From NCBI GenBank assembly GCA_000145985.1, contig CP002098.1, forward strand, positions 1,468,501 through 1,532,500: DNA of 64,000 bases. Reading direction: 5' to 3'. The position numbers and the translations under genes were made by a program. This document shows positions 35,218 through 44,024 of the stretch, piece by piece (position 1 is the stretch's first letter; the number at the start of each line of letters is the position of its first letter). This DNA comes from Ignisphaera aggregans DSM 17230. GTDB taxonomy: Archaea; Thermoproteota; Thermoprotei_A; Sulfolobales; Ignisphaeraceae. The notes beneath the pieces were generated by a model. It was not told where the DNA came from, did not search any database, and was given only the letters and a program-made list of their open reading frames with translations.

Positions 35218-35500
35218 TTTTATGCCCTATTTATCTATCTAGGCCATAGTTATAAGAGTTATTTATAGAAGGCTATATAGATCTATAGATATCTATACAC
35301 TATATACTATAGCTTTATAGATATTAATTTAATACTATATTATTAACTCAAGTAATAGAATAATATATCTGGATGACTATTTTATGTGTATTAAGGGCTT
35401 GTATTTTACATATCCTAGATTTATTAAGCTATTAATGATTAAAACATTTAAAATATTTATTTTGCTGAGGTACAAAGTAGTTTTTAGCAGGTGTATCGGA

Positions 35501-36967
35501 TTGGAAAAGGATATTTTTATAGGTATTGATCTTGGGAGTAGTGGTGTAAGGATAGAGGTATATGATATTGATGGAAATCTCATTGCAGAGGGTCGTGAGG
35601 CAATCTCTAAACAGGATGTTGATGAATGGCTAATGGCTATAGCTAAAGCTATGCCTAGAGCTATATCAGAGTATAGGGGTTATAGAAAGCATGTTGTTAT
35701 TGATAGTACCTCTGGTACATTTATAGCTGTAGATGCTTATGGAAGACCATTGCTAAAGCCTGTGATGTACTATGAGAAGGCTGTTGATATTTGGGATAAG
35801 GTGAAGGGTTTGTCATCTATTAAAGATATTGGTATGAGAGGTGTTACTATAGATGCAGCTTCACCTCTTGTTAAGATTCTTGATATAAGGGAGAGGAAAC
35901 CTGATATCTATAGAAAGATAAAGTGGATTATTCCTGCATCTACATGGATATCCTATAGACTTTGTTTTAGTGAGGGGGAGATTTGGAGAGATATATATAC
36001 TGATTATACAAATGCACTTAAATTTGGACTAGATATAACCTCTAGCCCTCCACAGTGGTATAAACCATTATTTGACGATCTTGGTATAGATCTAGAGATA
36101 ATGCCTAAACCAATAGGTTGTGGAGAATATATGTGTACTGCTAGAGGTGACTATGCATCTATTCTAGGTCTTGAAGGTGCTGAGGTATACCATGGAATGA
36201 CAGATGGGAATGCATCAGCACTTGCAGGTGGTGCTCTAAAGATAGGTGATACCAATATCTATACAGGTTCTACAACAGTACCAAAATTTGTTACAGATAA
36301 ACTTATTCCACATCCAGCTCTATACTACCATATACATCCAATAAATGGCTATCTAGCAGGTTCAGCAACAGGTTTTACAGGATATATACTATCGTGGTTT
36401 ACAGAAAAAGTATTTGGGATAAATATTAGTGAAGCGTTCAACTATATATCAATTGTTGAACCAGGATCTGAATACATATTCTTCCCACCTGGCGATAGAG
36501 GGCCATTCTATGATACAGCATTAAACCCTGCAATAGTAGATATAAAGATATATGATGATACACGTGAGAAAATTATAGGGAGGTTCCTTAGGAGTATAGT
36601 CCTAGGGATAACACTTCTTGAATATACATATATAAAGCTATTTGAGGAGCTATTCAATACAAAGATAAATACAGTAAGACTAACGGGAGGAGGAAGCAAA
36701 TCGAAGATATGGAACATAATAAGGGCATCAATATATGAGAAAAAAGTGGAGATATTTGGAGATAGAGTTGCTATAGGAGCAATAATACCTATACTAATAA
36801 AGAATAAGATATATACAAATGTGATAGAGATAGAGAAGAGATTTCTAAAGCCGTTAGATATCATAGAACCTGATGAAAATCTTGTAAAGATATATAGAGC
36901 AAAGATGATTAAAGAGAAATATCTAGAAAAATTGAAAAAGCTCCAAGAGCTATATCGTATAGCCTAA
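35501..36967 (+). CDS. FGGY-family carbohydrate kinase
   Basis: The frame is open from 35384, but the first 39 codons add a non-family hydrophobic/basic leader. I choose TTG 35501 because AGGTG lies 7 bases upstream and the protein then starts LEKDIFIGIDLGSSGVR. Other blocks are VVIDSTSGTFIAVDAYGRPL, GMTDGNASALAGGALKIGD, NIYTGSTTVPKFV, SATGFTGYI and LTGGGSKSKIWNIIRASIYE (adenosine motif). It is closest in pattern to xylulo/glucono-kinases; the sugar is not clear. It precedes the decayed PfkB gene and the deoxysugar genes in the same direction. Confidence 0.87.
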   Translation: MEKDIFIGIDLGSSGVRIEVYDIDGNLIAEGREAISKQDVDEWLMAIAKAMPRAISEYRGYRKHVVIDSTSGTFIAVDAYGRPLLKPVMYYEKAVDIWDKVKGLSSIKDIGMRGVTIDAASPLVKILDIRERKPDIYRKIKWIIPASTWISYRLCFSEGEIWRDIYTDYTNALKFGLDITSSPPQWYKPLFDDLGIDLEIMPKPIGCGEYMCTARGDYASILGLEGAEVYHGMTDGNASALAGGALKIGDTNIYTGSTTVPKFVTDKLIPHPALYYHIHPINGYLAGSATGFTGYILSWFTEKVFGINISEAFNYISIVEPGSEYIFFPPGDRGPFYDTALNPAIVDIKIYDDTREKIIGRFLRSIVLGITLLEYTYIKLFEELFNTKINTVRLTGGGSKSKIWNIIRASIYEKKVEIFGDRVAIGAIIPILIKNKIYTNVIEIEKRFLKPLDIIEPDENLVKIYRAKMIKEKYLEKLKKLQELYRIA

Positions 36968-37071
36968 TCTAATTGTTAAGCATTGTGCTAGTACTATTTA
37001 ATTTTTCAGAGGATTGGAATTAGATATAAAGCTCTTTTGTTTGATAACAACAATGTTAAATATGTTGTTGG

Positions 37072-37642
37072 TTGACGTCTCTTTGTAATTTTATTGTTAC
37101 AGGTATTGGTAGACCCGCTGAGCATAGTAGTATTGTCTATCTATCTAATGATGTTGTTATCTCTATAGATGATCATCTATATGGTGAAAAGAGTTGGAGA
37201 CTTACTATAGATTCTCTTGATATAGATATACTTAATGTATATGAGGCTAGAGATGAGTTATCTGAAGAGAATATTGCTAAAGCTATAGATGGACTCTTAT
37301 CCCTAGGAGCTAAAATGGTTTTAATAACCAATGGTGAAAATTGTGCATATCTAACAAATAGAGGTATAGCAATATATCAACCAACATTTAATGTATCTGT
37401 AGATCCAGGCTTTGTATAAATTGATAGAGTTTCTTAGGGATAATCTATCTAGTGAAGAGGTAGAGAGAATCAGTGATATTGAGATGCTTAGTAGAATTCT
37501 TCTCTATGCACAGGCAGCAGGTGCTGTATGTGTTATGGCACTAGGGGCAACAACAAATGTGTCTAGAGATAGTATTGAGAATCTCTTAGACAAATATGGA
37601 TACAATATATTGAGTAGTACGAGAGTAGTTAAAAATAGTTAA
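37072..37642 (+). pseudogene. Decayed PfkB-family sugar kinase
   Basis: Two overlapping frames (37072-37419 and 37412-37642) form one degraded kinase. The first has IVTGIGRPAEHSSIVYLSND, YEARDELSEENIAKAIDGLL and LGAKMVLITNGENCAYLTNR, then VDPGFV and a stop. The second has YKLIEFLRDNLSSEEVERIS and LLYAQAAGAVCVMALGATTN, the usual PfkB C-terminus. The GAGD anion-hole segment expected between VD and the helix YKLIEF is missing, and most of the N-terminal domain is absent. Deletion and frameshift indicate a non-functional kinase. It lies at the head of the deoxysugar gene group. Confidence 0.7.
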
Positions 37643-37649
37643 AATATGT

Positions 37650-38549
37650 CTATCCTAAGAACTGCTTCCAGTATTTAACAGATATCTCTAAATCTCTTAA
37701 TACATCGTCATCAGGAGCTTCTGCTGGTGGTATATACTCTAGGAATAGATATACCTCTTTAGCACCTGAGGCATCTATTGCTTCTATAACTTTATCCGGT
37801 TTTATTATCCCAATCTTATTGTATTCTTCTGTAAATGACCAATGTCTATCTGCTTTACCATCTGTTTGCTGTATGTGTATAGCTGGAGACTCTGGTGCAA
37901 ATCTCTTTAACCAGTTGTATGGGCTCCATTCATCTCCTTTGAGAGTGCATTGATGACCTAGATCAATATTTAGTTTCACAGGTACACCAGGACCCTCATT
38001 AGCTTTTCTAAGGATTTCCTCTGTCTCGTTCATGGTCCAAGGAGTCTCTCTTGGGACTGGCATAGGCTCCCAGAGAATCATCTTTAGATCTCTTGTCTGT
38101 GCATACAGCCTCAATACCTTTACATTGTCTATAAGGACAGAATCTATGTAGCTTCTCCTACTAGGATCTCTATAATCCCTAACACTCTTGGCAGCTATAT
38201 GACCGCCTGTAATTCCTACACCTAGCTTTGCCGTGACATCTACTGCAGATAGATACCAATCAAGTGCATCTGCTCTCATAAGAGGATCTGGATGTGCTAA
38301 TAGATTTAGTGAATATCCTATCAAACCTGTAAATGTCGAATGTATAACAAGTCCATATCTCTTGACAGCATCCTTTATAAGACCAACCATATGGTCTATC
38401 GAACGACTATGTATCTTTGGATCGAGAAGATCGAATGAAAACTGTAGGTATTTCACATCGAGCTTTGCATAGATCTCTGCCCATTCGTCGGGCATTGGCC
38501 ATCTCTTAACAGCGAAACAGTTATTTATGCCAAAATATATTTTAGCCAT
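37650..38549 (-). CDS. Xylose isomerase-like TIM-barrel sugar isomerase/epimerase
   Basis: The 299-residue protein has the AP endonuclease 2/xylose isomerase-like barrel. It starts FGINNCFAVKRWPMPDEWAE and shows YGLVIHSTFTGLIGYSLNLL, GVGITGGHIAAKSVRDYRD, MILWEPMPVPRETPWTMNET (metal-binding Glu), LNIDLGHQC (Asp/His) and AIHIQQTDGKADRHW. These metal ligands suggest a working ketose/aldose epimerase or isomerase. It is divergent from the fucose isomerase-like gene by 151 bases and most likely belongs to the same sugar pathway. TTTTTAAATA at about 38580 fits its TATA box. Confidence 0.83.
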   Translation of the reverse strand: MAKIYFGINNCFAVKRWPMPDEWAEIYAKLDVKYLQFSFDLLDPKIHSRSIDHMVGLIKDAVKRYGLVIHSTFTGLIGYSLNLLAHPDPLMRADALDWYLSAVDVTAKLGVGITGGHIAAKSVRDYRDPSRRSYIDSVLIDNVKVLRLYAQTRDLKMILWEPMPVPRETPWTMNETEEILRKANEGPGVPVKLNIDLGHQCTLKGDEWSPYNWLKRFAPESPAIHIQQTDGKADRHWSFTEEYNKIGIIKPDKVIEAIDASGAKEVYLFLEYIPPAEAPDDDVLRDLEISVKYWKQFLG

Positions 38550-38700
38550 ACTATCCCCACAACAATCTATTTATCCGTATTTAAAAATTTTTTGGTAGAA
38601 CAAAACATAGAAATAGATATATGAGCTCTACATAGCTTTGCAATGATTTGCTCAAAATTTATATTTTAACACCAAGGATATTCTTAAGATGGGTTAGAGT

Positions 38701-40098
38701 ATGTTAAAACTAGGTTTTGTCCCTTTACATAGATATCCATTTGATGAGAACTGGGCTATAGAGTTAAAGAATAGATTTATCGATGTTCTATCTAAAGAAT
38801 TTAGAGATGTAGCAACTATTGTATATCCATTAGAGAAACATACTAAGATGGGTCTTGTAACAGATGATGTTGATGCTAGAAATGTTGTTAAACTCTTTAA
38901 GGATGAAGATGTTGATGGCATTATACTAACAACACTAACATTTGGTGATGAACTTGCAGGTGCTCTTATAGCGGAGGAGTTTAGGGGTAAGCCAATAATA
39001 ATTTTTGCTACAAAGGAACCTCCAACACTTCCTGGAGGTTTTAGGAGATCCGATTCCTTCTGTGGAACACTGTCTCTAGCATCGGCTCTATATAGGAGGA
39101 AGATACCGTTTATGTTTGGAGGAATAGTATTTCCAGAGGACCAGGAATTTAGAAGAGCTATGGATGTGTTCATTAGGGTTACAAATATTGTTAAGAATTT
39201 TATAGGTGCTAGAATAGGTATTGTTGGTCCTAGGCCAGAGAGATTTGAGACTGTTACATATAATGAGGCTAAAATGGCTGAGAAATATAGGCAACGTGTA
39301 GTTAATATGGAGCTTCTAGAAATTGTTGAAGAGGCTAAGAAGCTTAGTGATAATGATCCTAGGGTTATTGATGTTGTTAACGATATGAGTAAATCTGTAG
39401 ATTTATCAAAGATTTCTAAGGAATATGTATTAAAACTTGCAAAACTTGAGGTTATACTAAGTGAAAAAGTAAAGGAGAAGAGCCTTAGTGGACTAGGCAT
39501 TAGATGTTGGACAGAGATTCAGAGATACTATGGTGTATCGCCATGCTTTGTTATGGGGAGGCTAACAGATAGAGGTATAATGGCTGCATGTGAAGTTGAT
39601 GTATATGGTGTTCTAACAATGATTATGCAGTACTCAGCATCACTAGGTAAGACACCTCCATTCTTTATAGACTGGACGATTAGACATCCTGAGAAGCCAA
39701 ATGTATTTCTTGCATGGCACTGTGGAAATATGCCCCCATCTCTATGTCTCCCAGGTACATGCAACCTTGTATACCATAGCATAATGTATAGAGATGTAGG
39801 AGTGGAGAAAGCATATGGAACACTAGAGGGTAGAGTAAAACCTGGTATAGTTACTATAAGTAGACTTGTAGAATATGATGGAGAATTTAAACTATTTATA
39901 ACTAGGGGAAGAGCCCTAGACGAACCAGGTCCATTTAGAGGTAGCTGGGTATGGGTAGAGGTTAGCGATCTTGATAAAGTGTATAGAACCCTTATAGAGG
40001 AGGGATTTGTCCATCATGCAAGTATGATACATGGAGACTATGTAGAGCCTCTAGTAAATGCTGCTAAAATACTTGGTATAAAAGCTATAGTTGTATAA
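38701..40098 (+). CDS. L-fucose/L-arabinose isomerase-family protein
   Basis: The 465-residue product follows the fucose/arabinose isomerase layout: IILTTLTFGDELAGALIAEE, RGKPIIIFATKEPPTLPGGF, RRSDSFCGTLSLASALYRR, IGIVGPRPERFETVTYNEAK (metal-site region), LGIRCWTEIQRYYGVSPCFV (second metal site), ACEVDVYGVLTMIMQYSAS and AWHCGNMPPSLCLPGTC. These enzymes interconvert aldose and ketose with a divalent metal. With the aldolase and rhamnulokinase genes downstream it completes an isomerase-kinase-aldolase set for L-fucose or L-rhamnose. It could also act on another 6-deoxy sugar. Confidence 0.87.
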   Translation: MLKLGFVPLHRYPFDENWAIELKNRFIDVLSKEFRDVATIVYPLEKHTKMGLVTDDVDARNVVKLFKDEDVDGIILTTLTFGDELAGALIAEEFRGKPIIIFATKEPPTLPGGFRRSDSFCGTLSLASALYRRKIPFMFGGIVFPEDQEFRRAMDVFIRVTNIVKNFIGARIGIVGPRPERFETVTYNEAKMAEKYRQRVVNMELLEIVEEAKKLSDNDPRVIDVVNDMSKSVDLSKISKEYVLKLAKLEVILSEKVKEKSLSGLGIRCWTEIQRYYGVSPCFVMGRLTDRGIMAACEVDVYGVLTMIMQYSASLGKTPPFFIDWTIRHPEKPNVFLAWHCGNMPPSLCLPGTCNLVYHSIMYRDVGVEKAYGTLEGRVKPGIVTISRLVEYDGEFKLFITRGRALDEPGPFRGSWVWVEVSDLDKVYRTLIEEGFVHHASMIHGDYVEPLVNAAKILGIKAIVV

Positions 40099-40138
40099 CA
40101 TACACACTAAATACTTTGTAAAGTACTAGGATGAGACT

Positions 40139-40726
40139 ATGAGCAATGAGTATCTCGAAATGATGTGTGAGGTTATGAAGATGCTCTATTTGCGAGGATT
40201 GATTTCTTCTACTGGTGGAAATGTTAGTATAAAGCTAGATGATAATACAATTGCAGTAACTCCTCGAGGCTTTTCAGAATATCCAAAGTTTATGCTAAGA
40301 CCTGAACAGATCTCTATAATAGATATGAATGGTAATCACATTAGAGGTTGGCCTCCAACAACTGAGGTAAAACTTCATATAGCTGTATATAGAGTTTGTA
40401 AAGATTGTAAAGCTATCCTACATACACATCCACTGATCCTCCCATTTCTACCACCAAATGTTGAGCTACCAATTGATACAGAACTCAAATATTTTCTTGA
40501 ACCAAAAATATGTTGGGTAGAGGAGTTAAGACCTAGAACAGAGGATTTGGCACAAGCTACTGCATCTAAAGTTAAGGAGGGCTGTAATATCATAATATTG
40601 CAAAACCATGGCTTAGTTACAACAGGTAGAACATTAATGGAGGCTGTAGAGAGAACAGAAGCTGTTGATTTGGCATCTAAAAGATTTCTAGTATTAAAGC
40701 TACTTTCAAAGTATCTCTCTGCATAG
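40139..40726 (+). CDS. Class II aldolase (fuculose/rhamnulose-1-phosphate aldolase-like)
   Basis: The 195-residue protein has the class II aldolase/adducin fold. Markers are LRGLISSTGGNVSIKLDDNT, AVTPRGFSEY, the zinc site ILHTHP, the catalytic region with Glu in WPPTTEVKLH, and IIILQNHGLVTTGRTLMEAV (third zinc histidine in NHG). It splits a 6-deoxyketose 1-phosphate to DHAP and L-lactaldehyde. It starts 40 bases after the isomerase gene and precedes the kinase gene. Length fits FucA-type enzymes. Confidence 0.88.
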   Translation: MSNEYLEMMCEVMKMLYLRGLISSTGGNVSIKLDDNTIAVTPRGFSEYPKFMLRPEQISIIDMNGNHIRGWPPTTEVKLHIAVYRVCKDCKAILHTHPLILPFLPPNVELPIDTELKYFLEPKICWVEELRPRTEDLAQATASKVKEGCNIIILQNHGLVTTGRTLMEAVERTEAVDLASKRFLVLKLLSKYLSA

Positions 40727-40956
40727 TTAAATATTATTAGATTTTAAAACTATCATATAGAATTAATGATAATACTGAAATCTATATTGCTTTTATTACT
40801 ACTCTTTTTATCGAATTTCTTATTCATATCATTCCATTCTTAATATTAATAGTTTTACATTCTAATAGACTATACACCTGAGTTCAATACTTTTAAATCT
40901 GAGGAATCTAGTAAGATTGTGGAGTTTGTCACAAAATATGTTGGGGTGAATTAGAT

Positions 40957-42456
40957 ATGGATACTATCTATGTTTTAGGATTTGATCTTGGTGCAAGTAG
41001 TGGTAGAGCTATGATAGGTATTATCGATGAGAATGAGAAGAAGGTCTCTATAGAGGAGATCTATAGGTTTCCAAACTTCATGATTAGACTTGGTGATAGT
41101 CTTTATTGGGATGTTTTGAGGATTTGGCATGAGGTTAAACAGGGTATTAGACATGCTTATAAGAGGTATGGAGATAAGATAGTGTCTATAGGTGTAGATA
41201 CATGGGGTATAGACTTTGGGTTGCTTGATGAGCATGGCGAGCTTATAGGATTTCCACATACATATAGGGATCCGAGAACAGAGGGTATGATGGAAGAGGT
41301 TCTTAGGATTATACCAAAGGAGAAGATATATGAGAGAACAGGTATACAGTTCATAAGGATAAATACATTGTATCAGATATATTCTATGGCTAAGAGAGGC
41401 TCGCCACAGCTAAGAATAGCAAAAACATTTCTAATGATTCCAGACATATTTAACTACTGGCTCTCTGGTGTAGCTGTAGCAGAGTTTACAGAGGCTACCA
41501 CAACACAATTTGTTGATCCTAGAGCTAAGAAGTGGTGTTATGATATATTAGAAGCTCTTGGAATACCAACACATATATTTCCTGAGATCATAGAACCTAC
41601 AACAAGACTTGGAAAAATATCTCCAAAACTAGTTGAGGAACTTGGTATATCGAGAGGTATAGAGATTATTGCTCCAGCTACACATGATACTGCATCAGCT
41701 GTAGCAGCAGGTCCTATGGTTGATGAGAATGCTGGATATGTTTCATCTGGTACATGGAGTCTTGTTGGTATAGAGCTTCCAGAGCCTTTAATAAATAGAA
41801 AGGCGATGGAGTATAACTATACTAATGAGGGTGGCGCGTTCAATACTATTACATTTCTAAGAAATATACAGGGTATGTGGCTTGTCGAAGAATCTAGAAG
41901 AGTTTTAGCTGAACAGGGTATAACATTATCATATGATGAAATTCTAAGGCTTGCTAAGGAAGCAAAACCATTTAAGGCATTGATAGATCCCGATCATCCA
42001 AGGTTTATAGCCCCTATAAACATGGTTGAAGAGATTAATAGATATTTGGAAGAGACGAAGCAGGAGAAACCTAGTAATCTAGGTGAATACTTTAGAATAA
42101 TATTCGATAGTCTTGCACTCAAATATAGGGTGGCATGGGAGCAGGCAGAGGATCTTACTGGGAGAAGACTTACACATATAAATATCTTTGGTGGTGGTTC
42201 TAGAAACTGGTTGTTGAATCAGATTGTAGCTGATGTAATGAATCTACCTGTTTATGCAGGTCCAGAAGAAGCAACAACAATAGGAAATATATTACTACAG
42301 GCTGCAGGTCTGGGTATTATAAAATCTCTTAGAGAGCTTAGAGAATATGTAAGAAATTCATATGAGATAAAAGTGTATCAGCCTAACCATACAAAGATTC
42401 ATGACGATGCATACACAAAATTCTTAGAGATTTTAGAATATACTCCTAAGCCATAG
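40957..42456 (+). CDS. rhaB: Rhamnulokinase (FGGY family)
   Basis: The 499-residue protein matches the RhaB branch of FGGY kinases: GFDLGASSGRAMIGII, SLYWDVLRIWHEVKQGI, SIGVDTWGIDFGLLDEHGEL, FPHTYRDPRTEGMMEEV, PATHDTASAVAAGP, VSSGTWSLVGIELPEPLI, NYTNEGGAFNTITFLRNIQG and INIFGGGSRNWLLNQIVADV. It phosphorylates L-rhamnulose (or the related L-fuculose) at C1 with ATP. It sits 230 bases after the aldolase gene, with its own TATA-like TTTTAAATC upstream, and before rbcL. Confidence 0.9.
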   Translation: MDTIYVLGFDLGASSGRAMIGIIDENEKKVSIEEIYRFPNFMIRLGDSLYWDVLRIWHEVKQGIRHAYKRYGDKIVSIGVDTWGIDFGLLDEHGELIGFPHTYRDPRTEGMMEEVLRIIPKEKIYERTGIQFIRINTLYQIYSMAKRGSPQLRIAKTFLMIPDIFNYWLSGVAVAEFTEATTTQFVDPRAKKWCYDILEALGIPTHIFPEIIEPTTRLGKISPKLVEELGISRGIEIIAPATHDTASAVAAGPMVDENAGYVSSGTWSLVGIELPEPLINRKAMEYNYTNEGGAFNTITFLRNIQGMWLVEESRRVLAEQGITLSYDEILRLAKEAKPFKALIDPDHPRFIAPINMVEEINRYLEETKQEKPSNLGEYFRIIFDSLALKYRVAWEQAEDLTGRRLTHINIFGGGSRNWLLNQIVADVMNLPVYAGPEEATTIGNILLQAAGLGIIKSLRELREYVRNSYEIKVYQPNHTKIHDDAYTKFLEILEYTPKP

Positions 42457-42555
42457 AAATAGTTATTATTTTTAACTATGTTTTTTATAATATAGATATC
42501 ACGGTTATTATGGTATACTCAGTATACTCATTATTATAGTTATAGAATGGGTAGA

Positions 42556-42598
42556 TTTATATAACAGTTTGGCTATATAGATTACTTGAACTGGGGGG
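42556..42598 (+). promoter_or_regulatory. Strong promoter and ribosome site of rbcL
   Basis: TTTATATAA at 42556-42564 is a good archaeal TATA box 38 bases ahead of the RuBisCO ATG (42602). A run of six G (42593-42598) stands 3 bases before the start codon. The expected transcript start near 42590 gives a leader of about 12 bases. This suggests RuBisCO is driven independently of the kinase gene before it. Confidence 0.65.
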
Positions 42599-42601
42599 AA
42601 T

Positions 42602-43936
42602 ATGTCTAAACCCGATTTTGAACCATATTCAGCATGGGTAGAGAAGAGCTATACCCCAGATCCAAAGAGTGATGTCATTGTAACATTTAGGATAACACCT
42701 GCTGAGGGATTTACTATAGAGGATGTTGCTGGAGGTGTTGCTGCTGAGAGTAGTACTGGTACATGGACAACGCTCTATCCTTGGTATGACGAAAATAGAT
42801 TGAGGAGGCTGAGGGGTAAGGCATACGCATTTAAGGATCTAGGAGATGGCTCATATCTTGTTAGGATTGCCTATCCTGTAGAACTATTTGAAGAAGGTAA
42901 TATGCCTGTATTTCTAGCTTCTGTTGCTGGAAATATCTTTGGTATGAGGAGAGCTAAGTATCTAAGGGTAGAAGATATCTATATGCCATATGACTTTATA
43001 AAGTATTTCAAGGGTCCTGTAAAGGGTATTCAGGGTGTTAGAGATACTCTAAAGGTTTATGATAGACCTATTGTAGGTACAGTTCCAAAGCCAAAAGTTG
43101 GATATACTGCAGACGAAGTTGAGAAACTTGCTTATGAGATTCTCAGTGGTGGTATGGACTTTATAAAAGATGATGAAAATCTTGGTGGTCCTAGCTACTG
43201 TAGATTTGAGGCAAGAGCTAAAGCTATAATGAAGATTATAGACAAGGTTGAGAAGGAGACTGGAGAGAGAAAGGTTTGGCTAGCCAATATAACTGCAGAT
43301 GTAAGAGAAATGGAGAAGAGGCTAAAGCTTGTTGCAGACTATGGAAACCCTGTTATAATGGTTGATGTTGTGATAGTTGGATGGGCATCTCTTGGATATA
43401 TAAGAGATTTAGCAGAGGAATACAAGCTGTATATACATGCTCATAGAGCTATGCACGCAGCTATAACGAGAAATCCATATCACGGAATATCTATGTTTAC
43501 ACTAGCAAAACTATTTAGAATCATAGGCGTTGACCAGCTACACATAGGTACACCAGAAGTTGGAAAGTTAGAAGCAAGGACAATAGATGTGATAAGAAAT
43601 GCAAAGGTATTGAGAGAAAATCCATTTAAGCCTGATAAAGATGATGACTTCCATCTAGAACAAGAATTCTACCACATAAAACCAGCTCTACCAACATCCT
43701 CTGGAGGACTACACCCAGGAACACTACCAGAAGTTGTAAGGGTTATGGGCAAAGATCTTGTGATACAGGTTGGCGGTGGAACTATTGGTCATCCAGATGG
43801 ACCTAGAGCTGGCGCAATGGCTGTTAGACAAGCGTTAGAAGCTATAGCAAAGGGTATTCCACTAGATGAATATGCCAAGGATCACAAAGAGTTGAGAAGA
43901 GCTTTAGAGAAATGGGGTTATGTAAAGCCGATATAG
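42602..43936 (+). CDS. rbcL: Ribulose-1,5-bisphosphate carboxylase, form III large subunit
   Basis: All catalytic residues known from plant RuBisCO are present. Glu49 and Thr54 lie in AAESSTGTWT, Asn111 in VAGNIFG, Lys163 and Lys165 in VPKPKVG, the carbamate Lys189 with Asp191 and Glu192 in FIKDDE, His281-Arg282 in HAHRAMH, His314 and Lys322 in loop 6 LHIGTPEVGKLEA, SSGGLHPG, and GGGTIGHPDGPRAGA. It is therefore a real RuBisCO, not a RuBisCO-like protein. The 444-residue length, without small subunit gene, and the loop sequences fit archaeal form III, which turns RuBP from nucleotide ribose into two 3-phosphoglycerate. No AMP phosphorylase or ribose-1,5-bisphosphate isomerase gene is in the window. 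Confidence 0.96.
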   Translation: MSKPDFEPYSAWVEKSYTPDPKSDVIVTFRITPAEGFTIEDVAGGVAAESSTGTWTTLYPWYDENRLRRLRGKAYAFKDLGDGSYLVRIAYPVELFEEGNMPVFLASVAGNIFGMRRAKYLRVEDIYMPYDFIKYFKGPVKGIQGVRDTLKVYDRPIVGTVPKPKVGYTADEVEKLAYEILSGGMDFIKDDENLGGPSYCRFEARAKAIMKIIDKVEKETGERKVWLANITADVREMEKRLKLVADYGNPVIMVDVVIVGWASLGYIRDLAEEYKLYIHAHRAMHAAITRNPYHGISMFTLAKLFRIIGVDQLHIGTPEVGKLEARTIDVIRNAKVLRENPFKPDKDDDFHLEQEFYHIKPALPTSSGGLHPGTLPEVVRVMGKDLVIQVGGGTIGHPDGPRAGAMAVRQALEAIAKGIPLDEYAKDHKELRRALEKWGYVKPI

Positions 43937-44024
43937 CTTTTCAACATATAATATTTTTCATATTTCGATTAACATAATTCTTTTTAATTCATCTCTATAG
44001 ATCATCTACTTTAGGGTGTAAGAA

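Noticed and set aside
35384-35500. Extended N-terminus of the FGGY kinase (39 residues)
   Set aside because: It is unlike the family, it overlaps the promoter region, and a good ribosome site stands just before TTG 35501.
38694-39500. Long minus-strand ORF (268 codons) opposite the isomerase gene
   Set aside because: The plus strand carries clear isomerase motifs; the reverse frame is Ser/Leu-rich without any motif.
42602-43936. RuBisCO-like protein (form IV) with another reaction
   Set aside because: Every catalytic residue including the carbamylated lysine and loop 6 lysine is present, which form IV proteins lack.
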